Assembly (NCBI GenBank): GCA_914767885.1
Contig: CAJZBQ010000032.1
Span: 744,001 to 808,000, forward strand
From: Blepharisma stoltei
Lineage: Eukaryota; Ciliophora; Heterotrichea; Heterotrichida; Blepharismidae
Length of the DNA stretch: 64,000 nucleotides
Direction: 5' to 3'
Made by a program: the position numbers and the translations under genes. Shown one piece after another: positions 30,907 to 41,931 of this stretch (the stretch's first letter is position 1; every line of letters begins with the position of its first letter). Under the pieces are notes generated by a model. It was not told the DNA's origin. It saw only the letters and a list, made by a program, of their open reading frames with translations, and did no database searches.

Positions 30907-32348
30907 TTAATTAGCTGGGGTGAATGTCTCCATAAAGCTCCTCATCTCAAGAACAGCTCTGTAGTTCGGATAGTGAGGATTTCCGTCTGCCAACGAGTTA
31001 ACAGCAGCTTGAGTATCAGCAAATGCATAAGTTTCAGTTCTTGGATAAATATTATGAATTTTTACGAACTCAAGCATTTCCTCTCCTTCTAGTCTAGATC
31101 CTACTGGGTTTGCTTGAACTCTAACTTCCCCTTCCGTAACCATTGAAAAGTCCCTATTTTTGGCCTAAAAACCCACCCTCCATGAGCGAACAAAATATTA
31201 TTTTAAAAAAAAAATTTTGATATGTAAGTGACAGTTATTATAATTAAACCTCTAACTGATTCTGTTTGATTTTAAACAGCTTGCATTTTTAAAAATAAAT
31301 TTTAAATTTTACATAAAATTTATATAGAAATTTTGTTAAAAAATATTTAATCCGCTAACGGAGGGGAGGTAAGTTGATTTAAAAGAATTGGAAGCAGACT
31401 AAAGTTAACATTTTCTTTTGCATCTGGGAATCCACAAAGATTTAGAGTTCCCATCGGTTTGAGAAGTGAACAGCACTGAGCAATATCATAGCTTGTTGCA
31501 GTATTAATGATATAGTCTAAGCTTCCTATAGCATTCTTCATTTGAGTCTCATCTCTTAAGTTCACAAAATGATGTGCTCCAAACTCCGTAGCATCAGCTT
31601 GCTTGTTATTACTTGTAGAAATTGCTGTAACTTCTGCTCCCATGCAATTGGCAAATTTTAAAGCTAAGTGTCCTAATCCTCCTATTCCGACAACTCCAAC
31701 TTTCATTCCAGCAACCACATCTCGATGAAGGGGCGGGAAAACAGTCATTCCTGCACAGAATAGTGGTGCTGCTTGACCTGGGAAACTTTCGTCAAGTTTA
31801 TAGAAAAAGCTTCCCTTTGCTTGAAATGATGTGGCATAGCCTCCAAAATGAGGATCATAGGTTGTAGCTCTTTTTGAGCAAAAGTTTTCATGCCCAGTTC
31901 TGCATTGCATGCAGGTTTCAAAGTTTTCACAAGCGTCTCTCCATACTCCAAAGCCAACTTTATCACCAGGTTGGACTTTTGTAACTTTTTCGCCAACTTT
32001 GTCCACTATTCCAACAATTTCGTGGCCTGGAATGGATCGAAATTCACCACAATATATAAGCTTTTTTTCTTAAAATTTTTAAAAAGTAAAAAAATAGCAG
32101 CCTGGAACAAGAGGGAAATTTCCATTTGGAAACCAAGCTTGAGTTGCCATAAAAATATCGCTATGACAGCATCCTGCATGAGTTACATTGATTCTAACTT
32201 CATTGTCAAGAAGGGTTGGATGGCGAAATGGAAGAGGAGAAACTGTTAATCCTGGGTTCATAAATGCCATCGCCACTCCATGAGCATCTCCTAGAGCACA
32301 AGGCTGAGGAGCTCTGTCTCCTAAGGTCTCAAAAGTATTTCTTGCCAT
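30907..32348 (-). CDS. Zinc alcohol dehydrogenase, copy 2, with MITE and 75-bp insertion
   Basis: 372 codons once a BogoMITE (31122-31371, 248-bp period) and a 75-bp segment (32033-32107) are removed. All zinc ligands are present (GCCHSD, GHEIVG, ENFETCMQCRTGHENFC). Rossmann motif GIGGLGHLALKFA and the C-terminal YPNYRAVLEM are intact. The first joint restores VPGHEIVG, the second LLNQLRVQANPVG. NADP-dependent cinnamyl/aliphatic ADH activity is likely from the family; the substrate is unknown. Stop UAA. Confidence 0.9.
31122..31371 (+). mobile_element. BogoMITE-like MITE, diverged, in ADH copy 2
   Basis: Left end (cttccccttccgtaacc) and right end (ccgctaacggaggggaggTA) are mutated, with the fold-back shortened. 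The body keeps gatatgtaagtga and the taaaaacccaccctccatgagcgaac direct copy. An older insertion than the copies at 58-59 kb. Confidence 0.8.
32033..32107. other. 75-bp insertion in ADH copy 2 bounded by an 8-bp repeat without TA
   Basis: Lies between gcctggaa copies (32025-32032, 32100-32107). Collapsing the repeat restores LVPGHEIVG in frame. The interior is AT-rich with stops. No TA pair gives the same result. Confidence 0.7.
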
Positions 32349-32892
32349 AATTTATTATTAAATTCCTTAAATTCTACCAAATAAATGTTTGATATTTTAT
32401 TAGTAAATTTATTGGGAGCTATTTAAATAATATTTCTTGTCACTGATTTTATTATTAAAATCATTGAATGCTATTAAGCAATATAACTATGTGAATTTTA
32501 AAATGGCTATTACCAGCATTTGAAGATTATAGCTTCCTCCTTGGATAGCGAGCAGGATGTTTTTTCTCTTAATAGAATTCAATATACAAGATTTATCATT
32601 TATAATGGAGCTGTCTAAATTTAATATATAATTATTTTTAAGATTTAATTATTATAAATCACTAAATATATATTAAACACTTTACACAAATAAATAAATT
32701 TATAAAGTTTTTGTTTTGCTGCAAAAGGTAATTTTTTTTCCAAAATATGGATTTTTTAATTGTTTTCTCGCTAAAAAAGAGGGAAAGGAAGTGCTTTATT
32801 CATCATTTTGATATGGCTATTTCCTATATATTTCAAAAAGAAGCTAAATAAATAATTGTAAATAGCTAATGCTTTACAAATAAAATAAAAAA
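32349..32892. other. Intergenic region between ADH copies 2 and 3
   Basis: AT-rich. A short stretch near 32700-32790 (ccaaaatatggattttttaa, gttttctcgct) recalls a heavily decayed BogoMITE end. No coding potential. Confidence 0.4.
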
Positions 32893-34002
32893 TTAATTAG
32901 CAGGCGAGAAAGTCTTCATAAAGCTTCCCATTTCTAGAACAGCTCTGTAGTTTGGATAATGAGGATTTCCATGAGCTAAAGAATTAATTGCGCTCTGTGT
33001 ATCAGCAAAGTTGTAAACCTCAACTACTGGGTATATGCTATGGAGTCTAACAAAATTCAGCATCCTATCTACTTCTCTTTCAGACCCTGTAAGATTTGAC
33101 TGCACTCTCAAATCATTTGTTAAAAGCTGAAATAAATTAAAATGCAAATCTGTGCCTGCCTCTGGTGCTCCACACAAGTTAAGGATTCCTTTTGGTTTTA
33201 ATAATCCGCAGCATTGTTCAATGCTAAAGCTAGTTGCAGTATTGATTATATAATTCAAGCTTCTTGAAGCACTTTTTACTTGATTTTCATCTCTTAAGTT
33301 AAGAAAATGATGAGCTCCTAGATTTCTCGCATCTGCTTCTTTGCTTTGGCTGCTTGAAATAGCAGTAACTTCAGCTCCCATCGCTTTTGCGAATTTTAAA
33401 GCTAAATGACCTAGGCCTCCTATCCCAACGACTCCAACCTTCATTCCTGGTCTAACGTCATTAATAAGAGGAGGGAATACCGTAATTCCTGCACAAAACA
33501 AAGGAGCAGCCTCTCCTGGAAAATCATCATCAAGCTTATGGCAGAATTTACTTTTAGCTTGAAAAGATGTGGCATATCCACCAAATTCTGGATCATAGGT
33601 ATGCTTCCGTTTTAGGCAATGGTTTTCAAGGCCTGTTTTGCATTCTTCGCAAGTTTCGCAGCAATCTCTTCTTGTGCCAAATCCTATTTTATCACCAGGC
33701 TGTAAATGTGTAACTTTTTCTCCAACTTTTTCTACAATGCCAATGAACTCGTGGCCTGGAACAAGGGGAAAGGAACCATTTTTTGACCATGCTTGGGTTG
33801 CGTAAAAGACATCAGTGTGGCAGCATCCTGCGTGGGTAACGTTTACTCTTACTTCGTTATCAAGAAGTTCAGGATGGCGGAAAGGTAAAGGGGTTACTGT
33901 CGTGCCAGGCTCAAGAAATGCCATTGCAACTCCATGTGCATCTCCAAGATTGCATGGCTGTGGAGCTCGGCTGCCTAAAAGTTCATAAGAATTTCTTACC
34001 AT
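32893..34002 (-). CDS. Zinc alcohol dehydrogenase, copy 3, intact
   Basis: 369 aa, uninterrupted. Catalytic zinc Cys in AGCCHTD and His in PGHEFIG; structural zinc cluster RDCCETCEECKTGLENHC; coenzyme fold GIGGLGHLALKFAKAMGAE. About 70% identical by eye to copies 1 and 2, with the same N-terminal block (APQPCNLGDAHGVAMAF). Cytosolic oxidoreductase for alcohol/aldehyde interconversion. It is the only undisturbed member of the array and probably the functional baseline. A divergent promoter region (34003-34365) separates it from the next gene. Confidence 0.95.
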   Translation of the reverse strand: MVRNSYELLGSRAPQPCNLGDAHGVAMAFLEPGTTVTPLPFRHPELLDNEVRVNVTHAGCCHTDVFYATQAWSKNGSFPLVPGHEFIGIVEKVGEKVTHLQPGDKIGFGTRRDCCETCEECKTGLENHCLKRKHTYDPEFGGYATSFQAKSKFCHKLDDDFPGEAAPLFCAGITVFPPLINDVRPGMKVGVVGIGGLGHLALKFAKAMGAEVTAISSSQSKEADARNLGAHHFLNLRDENQVKSASRSLNYIINTATSFSIEQCCGLLKPKGILNLCGAPEAGTDLHFNLFQLLTNDLRVQSNLTGSEREVDRMLNFVRLHSIYPVVEVYNFADTQSAINSLAHGNPHYPNYRAVLEMGSFMKTFSPAN

Positions 34003-34365
34003 TATTTTTAATTATAAATTAGATGGCTTATATATTTGGCCCAAATGGAGATATATTTAAACAAAAATAAATTTCTAATTAATTTCTAATTTTTTGTATT
34101 TTTAAAACTTCTATCTAATGAGATATTGCTGCATTTATTTATATCTATTTCCTAATCTTCTTATATCAAACATTCATTCTATTTATAATTATTGGCTTAG
34201 TTTGATCAATCTACTATAATTGTCAAAAATTACTTAAATATAAGTCATTTTCAATCATAATATGACAATTTGCAGGAATAGTACGAATTTCTGAATCTTT
34301 TCACTCCTCCCTTTCGATTTCTTATTTTTATAGCAATAAAACAGACAGTCAACCTCAATACATAA
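34003..34365. other. Divergent intergenic region
   Basis: About 360 bp of AT-rich DNA between ADH copy 3 and the coiled-coil gene. No motif beyond general AT richness. Confidence 0.45.
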
Positions 34366-36324
34366 ATGGCAGAACTTCACACTCGAAGACGACAAACATT
34401 TGAAGAAAATTTTACCCAAAACGAATCCTTTTTAAATTCTCTCCCTCAGCTTGCTCAGGCTCCACAAGTGACATTTGATTTAAACGTCGACGGTCTCCGT
34501 CAATTTTTAAATGAGATGAGTAGCACCGTAAATCAGCATAGCAAGTTCTTAAAATCTTTATTCAAAGAACTCAACATAAAAGTACCAAACGGCGATATTT
34601 TTCAAATATTACAATCGCTATCAAGCTCAATCCCAAGAGACTTCGGTGGGAGTTTATCTAATTTAAACAACTGGCAAGATGGATTGGCTTCTACTTCTTC
34701 AGGCCTCCAAGGGATTTCTCTCCAACTCTCCAATTTAATTAATTTCAAACAAGAAATCACAACAAAATTCAACAATTTACAAGAAAAACTTGAAACCAAA
34801 GCTTCCCATGAAGAGGTCGAAACTGTTTTGAGGAAAACCAAAGTATTGCTAGATGAAAAAGCAAGCAAAGAAGAAATGAAAGCAAGGCTTCAGGACATTG
34901 AGAGAATTATAAAAGTTACTGAAGATAAGCTTAGCTTAAGGATAAATGAGCTTGAGAAAAAATTTCAGGAGCTGGAAATCAATACATTGTGGAAGCTAAA
35001 AGACTGTGAAGAACTTTTAAAGGTCAGGGTTAATGAAAAATTTGTGTGGGACGCTATAAATAGTGTTGAAGGAAAAATTAAGAGAGAAATTTTTAATGAA
35101 AGCCAGGGGAGATTGGAAAAATTAGAAGCAGATTTGAGGAGCCTTGGAAAAGAAATGGGGAGGATTCAGGAAGATGAAGCTAGAAAAGATAAGGAGATAA
35201 AAGCAAAAATCCATGAAATTAATGAGCAGTTTGATTTAAAAGCTGGAAAAATAGAGCATAACCAGCTAGCACAGCTGATAAAAAACTTAGCATCTGAGCT
35301 AGATGCTTTAAAAGCAAAACAGACTAATGAATATGACGAAAAACTCAAAAATTTAGAAAAGGATATCGAAAAATTGATGAATTCTCAATACAACAGTATT
35401 ATTGAAGAACTTTCAGAAAGGGTCAAAAAATTAGAAGAAGCTATAACAGAGCTACTTAATCGCCCCCCTGTGCAGCCACAAATTATTTCTGTTGAAAAAG
35501 TTGAGAGAAGCAGAAACCCTTCAATAGACAGAGACCTTCTTTCACAATTAGTCGCAGATATTGAAGCTTTAAAAATTTTAATCAATACTAAAGCAGATAA
35601 AGACATCATTCAAGAACTCCAAAGCATGCAAAAACAACACCCAGTAATTGTGAGCCAGCCCAGCGGAGATATTAATGAGTTATGGAAATTCAGAGAAAAA
35701 GCAATGCAAAATTTCAAAGATATCAACGATAGATTTGAAAAAATCATAAAAAAGCTTGAGCTTAAAGGAATTAAAAAACAAATTTTGACGAAAGCTGATG
35801 ATGAAGCTACAAAACGGAGTTTAAGAACTCTAGAAGAAACGGTAGAAAGGCATGAGCAAGCTTTTGTAGGAATTCAACGCCAATTGGAAGCTCTTCAAAA
35901 AGCTCTAGCAAAATTGTTTTCGATGTTCAATGAGTTCAGTGTCCAATCTGGGTCTGCTCTTATTTCAAGAAAAACCTTTGCTCCGCTGACATGCTTGTCT
36001 TGTGGCAGAGGTGACACACAATATCTTCCTCCTTTACCTCAAGTTCAAGGGGCTGATGGTAGAATGTATCAAGCGGATACCCAGATTCTTAAAAATGTGA
36101 CCCTTTCAGCCTCAATGACTGATTTACCGAAAATGGACCCTGACTCTTTGTATCAAGAAACTTCTTCTCCGATTCCGTCTGGAGCTCAAGGAATGACTCA
36201 AACCATTCCTCTTAAAGGATCCATGAGATCAACCCTTTCTGTTGTTATTGGAAAAGAGCAAAAAGTTGCTTTTAGAAGTGATAAGTCAAGAAATCGGCCA
36301 CAAAGTGCAAGAATAACTAATTAG
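34366..36324 (+). CDS. Long coiled-coil protein, QRICH2/DUF4795-like
   Basis: 652 aa, no interruption and no UGA. Residues 1-100 are mixed. Residues about 120-540 are heptad-rich coiled coil (KASHEEVETVLRKTKVLLDE, ERVKKLEEAITELLN). The C-terminus has a short Cys motif (TCLSCGRGDTQYLPPLPQ) followed by a disordered Ser/Pro tail. Coiled coil plus a Cys-x2-Cys-Gly patch resembles DUF4795/QRICH2-type sperm-flagellum and ciliary proteins; this is family resemblance by memory. A ciliary or axonemal structural role is inferred. Stop UAG. Confidence 0.75.
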   Translation: MAELHTRRRQTFEENFTQNESFLNSLPQLAQAPQVTFDLNVDGLRQFLNEMSSTVNQHSKFLKSLFKELNIKVPNGDIFQILQSLSSSIPRDFGGSLSNLNNWQDGLASTSSGLQGISLQLSNLINFKQEITTKFNNLQEKLETKASHEEVETVLRKTKVLLDEKASKEEMKARLQDIERIIKVTEDKLSLRINELEKKFQELEINTLWKLKDCEELLKVRVNEKFVWDAINSVEGKIKREIFNESQGRLEKLEADLRSLGKEMGRIQEDEARKDKEIKAKIHEINEQFDLKAGKIEHNQLAQLIKNLASELDALKAKQTNEYDEKLKNLEKDIEKLMNSQYNSIIEELSERVKKLEEAITELLNRPPVQPQIISVEKVERSRNPSIDRDLLSQLVADIEALKILINTKADKDIIQELQSMQKQHPVIVSQPSGDINELWKFREKAMQNFKDINDRFEKIIKKLELKGIKKQILTKADDEATKRSLRTLEETVERHEQAFVGIQRQLEALQKALAKLFSMFNEFSVQSGSALISRKTFAPLTCLSCGRGDTQYLPPLPQVQGADGRMYQADTQILKNVTLSASMTDLPKMDPDSLYQETSSPIPSGAQGMTQTIPLKGSMRSTLSVVIGKEQKVAFRSDKSRNRPQSARITN

Positions 36325-37574
36325 AATTAAAGTAAATTTATAAATTATTATGAAGTAAAATGATTGAGGAATATTAGGATGAATTATTTAAAGCCAACCT
36401 TAGGGATTATTTATTACTTGCAACTTTTATTTGCTTAAATATAATTACTACAATAATTTTTGTGAAAATATTCTTTTTAAGTGAATGCTATGCTATCAAG
36501 CATATTTTAGAGCAAATTTAAATCATCAACTTTACTGTCAACAGAATAAAAAATATTAATTCTCCATATAACCTAAATTTTCTAACTCCCCCCTTATGAA
36601 CGAACAAAAACCATTAGAAAAATTCCTATTTTTTGCCCCACCCTCCGTGAATGAACAAATATTTTTTATGGGAAAAATATTGATATATAAGTGATAACTA
36701 GTATCATGAAATCTCGAGCTAATTTTGTTGAATTTAAAACAAATTGCGTTTTTAAAACATAAATTTTACAAATTAAATTAATATTTGCCTTCCAATTTTC
36801 GAGAAGTGGGATTATTTTAAATTCCGAAAAATAATTTCTTTAAAATTTATATATATAAATTTTTTAAAAAAAAAATTAACCCCACTCCGTGTGCGAACAA
36901 GATTTTTTTGTTAGCTCACTGAGAGGGAGGGAGTAAGCATTTTTAAAAATAAAATTGTTCGTTTTAAACTTAGAGAAAATATGTCAAGCAATCATAAAAA
37001 TGCCAAGCAATCAGAGACTCAAAAATTTAAAAAATACAATATTAAGAAGTATCCTTGAATACAAACTCAAAAGTAGCATTATATTCTTTATATTATTTTT
37101 TTTGAATTCTTGAGGTTGTATGAATTATGCATTATATGTGCTTTTGATATTGTTTAATTTTATAAAAGACTCAAAATTATCTTAATTTAAAATTATTTGC
37201 TTTTCAAAATTATGTTTTGAAAATTTAAACCCATTTTTATACCCCATAAGTTTCTCAACGAATGAATTATTAAGTTAGCCATACTTTATCCAAAACTAAG
37301 CTATCCAAGTTTTAAAGGTAGAACCTTTCACCTTTATTTAAAAATGCAACACTAAAACTTATAAGCTGAAAATTCGCCTATATCTCAAATTTAAAATTTT
37401 ATTAATTTTTTTGCTTTCAATTTTTTTTCTCCATCTTAATATGATTTTGATTATACAACTTAAAATAAATGCTTAACTCAATCACAAAACTTAATAAATA
37501 AAAAGCCAATAACATGTAATTCATGCCAATAAGTGTACTTTATTTCATAAAATTAATGTTCTGATTAGGTAAAT
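36325..37574. other. Intergenic region with one MITE
   Basis: AT-rich DNA. The only recognised element is the BogoMITE at 36583-36935; the 640 bp to its right hold no open frame of note. Confidence 0.5.
36583..36935 (+). mobile_element. BogoMITE-like MITE, intergenic
   Basis: TA-flanked; left end ctccccccttatgaacgaac with the ccaccctccgtgaatgaac second copy, right fold-back ccgtgtgcgaacaagat / ttgttagctcactgag. Moderately diverged. Confidence 0.85.
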
Positions 37575-38108
37575 TTATTGTTCACATTTAACTTCAATAC
37601 ATTTTTCTTCAACCACTTGGCATTTTTTCAAGTGATTTTTAAGTTTGTACTTGTTGTAAAATTCTTTCTTACATTTATGGCACGGAACTCGCTTGCCCTG
37701 ATCATGGACCTGGTCCATATGAAACTTGAGGGCATGCTTATGTTTGAATAATTTGTGACATATATGGCATTCAGCATTTTTTCCTTGAGTTTCATGCACC
37801 TTCCCTAAGTGCTGCTTATAGCCTTGGTTGGTGCTAAAGTATTTTGAACATAGAGAGCAATAGTTAAACTGATTAGCGCAAGGCAGCCGGACTGTTGAGA
37901 GAGGAGGTTTGTAGACAGGGACAGTACAATTTACAGCCTGCATTTCAGGGAAATTATGAGCTGCCAACTCAGCTTCAGATTGGAAGGAAAGGCTGCATTT
38001 TTGGCATTGGAAAGGATAGTCATCAGTTTTTGATTGGGAAGGAGCACCTACAGGGGTTATAATCCTTGGGACCTGAAAGCTTAATTGTGAGCTATACAAC
38101 TTTTCCAT
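37575..38108 (-). CDS. C2H2 zinc-finger protein
   Basis: 177 aa. Four fingers: FQCQKCSLSF (second half atypical), NYCSLCSKYFSTNQGYKQHLG, ECHICHKLFKHKHALKFHMD and PCHKCKKEFYNKYKLKNHLKK, the last ending in Cys (C2HC). Related in layout and in the HKHALKFH finger to the genes at 55096 and 56476, so the three form a family. Possible DNA- or RNA-binding regulator; targets unknown. Stop UAG. Confidence 0.85.
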   Translation of the reverse strand: MEKLYSSQLSFQVPRIITPVGAPSQSKTDDYPFQCQKCSLSFQSEAELAAHNFPEMQAVNCTVPVYKPPLSTVRLPCANQFNYCSLCSKYFSTNQGYKQHLGKVHETQGKNAECHICHKLFKHKHALKFHMDQVHDQGKRVPCHKCKKEFYNKYKLKNHLKKCQVVEEKCIEVKCEQ

Positions 38109-39005
38109 GAATGGTTTATTTATACCGAAAAAAGTTAATCAAAGCCATTAATAACCTTTGTAATTTTGTAACAGAAAAGAATTAAAGAGACAGACGTTAT
38201 TTTAAGTTCTAAAAATTATGTGACCTTGGCTAAATTTTCCTAGCCTCATTTTGAATTTTAATTGGAAAAAAATTTATATTTATTCAAAAATTGTTAAACA
38301 TTTTATATCATAATTTTTAGATAAGTAAGGTATTGGAAACAGTTTATAGTTGCTTGATGATTGATTTGCAAGCTTATTGAATTAATTCAACTAAATCACT
38401 CTATTTTACAAGGGAAAATGGAGTAAAATGAAATTACTGAGTTATGCAAATACTCTTGAGTCTTATCATATTCCAAAAATGGCAGAAGGGAAAGAGATTA
38501 TTAGCTAAGAAATATCTTAATTGAGGAAATGTAGAATTTTTAATAATTCATTGTGTATTTTGATAGCATTATATTTTTTCAACAGAAAAAATCTGGATTC
38601 TAATTGGCCCATTTAGCATGACTTGAAAAACGATTATTTCTGTCATTAATAATGCAGGTGTATATTAGTGATTCTAAGCAATTGCTAATCATCATTTTAA
38701 GATTTACTTTCTTAACTATATGATTTTTAAGGTAAAGATGAAATAAATGCTTTTCCCAAAAAATGGGATCAGAAAAAATGTAGTTAAAGTTTACATTTGG
38801 AGCCTTATTAGCTAGCTTAAGCGGGTAATCTAGATGATGCATGCTTTTTAAATAAGCATTAGTAATAAAAGACTTAATTTAGATGAATAATTTACATTTT
38901 TCAATAATTTATTATTATTATAGAGCTATCATTAAACTCATTACATGTATCATATAAATCTTTCAAAGTGTGAACTCAAGCTGAATTAAATAATTAATTT
39001 ATTAT
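38109..39005. other. Intergenic region with one weak ORF
   Basis: About 900 bp of AT-rich DNA. Apart from the ORF at 38600-38842, no gene or repeat was recognised. Confidence 0.45.
38600..38842 (-). CDS. Possible small ORF or gene fragment, 80 aa
   Basis: ATG to UAG with protein-like composition (MHHLDYPLKLANKAPN, DPIFWEKHLFHLYLKNH). No domain recognised. It may be a fragment of a larger lost gene; kept at low confidence because the flanking DNA is poor in coding signal. Confidence 0.3.
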   Translation of the reverse strand: MHHLDYPLKLANKAPNVNFNYIFSDPIFWEKHLFHLYLKNHIVKKVNLKMMISNCLESLIYTCIINDRNNRFSSHAKWAN

Positions 39006-39911
39006 TTATATTTTAATTCTTTCTTTCCCACAGAAAGCACAAAATCTTGCATCAGGCAAATATTGCTTTCCACATAAGTGACAAAATGATTGTTTTTTAG
39101 AAGACTCTAGCAGATTTTGTTTATACCTTTCTAGCCCTTCTTTAGGCTGAATTTCTGCTGGCTTATACTTCCTTTTTCTGATATTTGAGTTGCTAGATTT
39201 TTCTGAAATTTTATGCTCTTCTTTAAAATCTTCTAATTTTTTTTCGTTTTCTCTCACAGTCGCATCTCTACACGCAGCCACATGAAACTCAAACCCAAAT
39301 TCAATTTTTTCATAGCAAAATGGGCATTCTTTTTCCTTATGCTTTTTCAAAATTTCTTTGAGCCCTGGAGGTGTTAAACTTCTTGCATGATGTAGTCATT
39401 TTTCTTTCGCTTTTTGCACTTTTCTTGCATATCTGATATCTTTCAGCATCTGTGAGTAATTTCGCTTTAGTTCGATTTGCTTTGTTTCTTTGTCCCTACT
39501 TTTTATTGCTGGCTCACTTTTTCGGTTTTTAGGGGTATCTGATACTTTCTTTTCTTTATCTTGAGGCTTATTCATGTATTTGCTTGGGACATATTCTTTA
39601 ATGTTGCTTTGATTTTCTTTTGATTTCACAGGCTTGTAAGGATGATCAGACGTGCAACTTTTTAAGTGAATTGGGAGTCTTCCTTCAAGAAATTTTCTTT
39701 TACAATGTGGACATTCAATCATTTCGGATTCACTTTTGTAATTTTCTTGGATTTTTATATACTCTTCTTTCACTGAAGCAGATTTAGCATTTTCTTTGCT
39801 ATCATTTTCCCTTGGACTTTGAATTTTTGCGCATTTAAATTGATGAGTGGCTAATGCAGAAATGTTTATAAGTTTTCCGCTGTGTTAAAGTTACCATACA
39901 TAGCAAATCAT
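39006..39911 (-). CDS. C2HC zinc-finger protein (ZNF474/ZC2HC1-like) with a 15-nt intron
   Basis: 296 aa, rebuilt from two ORFs. The start is ATG at 39911 (MICYVCGKLINISALATHQF). A 15-nt intron at 39880-39894 (coding strand gtaactttaacacag) splits the second Cys codon of the first finger, and one UGA Trp (AKEKWLHHARSLTPPGL) bridges the middle. Finger 1 CYVC..H....C, finger 2 IECPHCKRKF..HLKSC, finger 3 CPFCYEKI..HVAAC, and a C-terminal Cys4 knuckle FCHLCGKQY..FCAFCGK. Fingers of this type bind zinc and often occur in cilia-associated proteins. Confidence 0.82.
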
Positions 39912-40316
39912 CTTCCTAGGATCTGCAGTCATTTCAGTTTATATATTAACACATTTTATCAATATGTATTGAAGATTGATATTAATTTCAATTCAACTCT
40001 TCTTTGTCCAGTTATAATTATATCAAAGTAAAAGCACAAAAAATTTTTGTTTGGGTGACTAAATATAGCGATAAACAAGTTATGATGAAAAAAGGAGAAA
40101 TCTATATTAATAGTCACAAGAAATTGGTGGAGTTTTGGATCAATTCTCATGAATATTTATAATTAAATTACAAATAAAATAATTTTGAGAATAAAATAAG
40201 GTTATAGTTTTGAAATAAATTATAATTGCTTTTGTATTATTTAATCAAACAGTTTATAATTTTGCCTATCACCAAATACTTCATTTACAATTATTTATTT
40301 ATATTAATAAATATAT
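39912..40316. other. Divergent intergenic region
   Basis: About 400 bp of AT-rich DNA between the C2HC gene and the methyltransferase gene. Nothing else recognised. Confidence 0.45.
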
Positions 40317-41904
40317 ATGATTGGAAGAATTCTAAAACCATTTGCACGAATCCGAGGCTACACCAAAAAAGATCTCTTTGAAAAATACAAAGAAGGCTTC
40401 AAGAAAGAAAAATCAGAATTTTTAAATAACCCTGATTTCTTTAACAACTATGAAGAAGTAATTGATATCCCCCAGCTCCATTCTCGAGGGTCCCTAACAC
40501 TATGTCCTACACCAATCGGCAATTTAAAAGACATTACCCTCCGCCAATATCAGGCTATCAAAACAGCGGATATTTTAGCCTGTGAGGATACCCGTGTGAG
40601 TGGTCATTTATTAGAGCTTTTAGATAATTACAATTTATCAAATCCTCGTGATGTAGAATTTCCTCCTAAAAATTTTGAAGTCTTCCCAGAAAGAGATGAG
40701 TACACATATGGGCTAAGCGGTGACTTTATTTCTTATACTGTAGAGCAAATAAAGAAAAACAGAGAAGAAAGGGGAAGAGGGCTTATGGTCAGCATTAATT
40801 CTTATAATCAAGAAGGCAGAGCCCCAAAACTCGTCAAAGCAATCATGGCAGGACTTAAAGTTGTGCTAGTTTCTGATGCAGGCACACCTTTAATTTCAGA
40901 TCCTGGCTACAGCTTGGTCAGAGAAGCAGCAAAAGCAGGTGTAAAAATAGAAACTCTTCCAGGCCCAACAGCAGCAATTACTGCATTATCTGCATCTGGA
41001 TTTCCTACACAGTCTTTTTTCTATCAAGGATACCTTACCAAAACAAAATCTGAAAAAATATTCAGACTAGAAAAACTAAAATCCACTGAATGTACCACGA
41101 TTATCTATGAAAGCTCACATAGGATTTTTGATACCCTTGAGTGCTTAAAAGAGGTATTTGGAAAAAAGCATCAGATATTTATTGGCCAAGAAATGACAAA
41201 ATTCCACGAAAAATTATATAGAGGGAGCATTGAAGAAGTGTGTGAAGAAATGAAATTAGAAGAAAATGCAAAAGGAAGAGTCCATGGAGAGCTCACCATT
41301 GTAATTTCGCCATTTATTTCGGAGGAGGAAGAAGAAACTATTAGGCTTAATGTAAAGGAGGTAATTGCTACTTTGGTGGAAACAATTGATGGAACTCCGA
41401 AAAAAATTGGGAAACTTGTGAATTTATTGACTGGGTATTCAGCAAATAAAGCTGCTGCTTATGCTGTTAAAGGTGATGAAACTGAAGAGGAAGAAGAAGA
41501 TGAAAATTTGGAAGGAAAAGGTGGTGAAGAATCTGATGGGGTACCAGAAGTTTTCCAACAAATACTTACTCCCATCCTCCCTCAATAGAGCAAAACCATT
41601 GGAAAAATCCCTACTTTTTGGGTAAAAAACAAAAATTTTTATGAAACAAACTTTGATATTAAGTGATAATTATTTCAGTGAATCTCTAGCTATCATGTTT
41701 AAATTTAAACAGCTTGCATTTTAACATAAATTTTCCAAATTAAATTTATGTTTTCTTTTCGAAATGTTGCGAATTGTTTTTTTTTTAACCTTCGGAAAAA
41801 TGTTTACTATAAAAAGCTACATATATATTTTTAAATAAAATGAACTCCCCTCTGTTAGCAAATTGTAGTTCATTGAGGGAGAGAGGGGGTGAGCTAAGAA
41901 ATAA
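40317..41904 (+). CDS. rsmI: RsmI-family rRNA (cytidine-2'-O)-methyltransferase, probably mitochondrial
   Basis: 419 codons after removing the MITE at 41567-41896. Tetrapyrrole-methylase/RsmI motifs: LTLCPTPIGNLKDITLR, ACEDTRVSGHLL, LVSDAGTPLISDPGY, ETLPGPTAAITALSASG, FYQGYL, YESSHRI. About 50 extra residues lie between ACEDTR and the SDAGTP motif. The basic N-terminus (MIGRILKPFARIRGY) looks like a mitochondrial presequence, fitting a bacterial-type enzyme acting on organellar small-subunit rRNA. The MITE sits at the last codons; excision gives Q-I-L-K-K-stop instead of a stop inside the MITE end. Confidence 0.88.
41567..41896 (+). mobile_element. BogoMITE-like MITE, diverged, at the 3' end of the methyltransferase gene
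   Basis: TA-flanked; left end ctcccatcctccctcaatag is mutated, followed by aaaaccattggaaaaatccc. The right fold-back is degenerate (ctgttagcaaattgtagttc). Period 328 bp. Confidence 0.75.
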
Positions 41905-41931
41905 TACACAATAATCTTTCTATATTACCAA

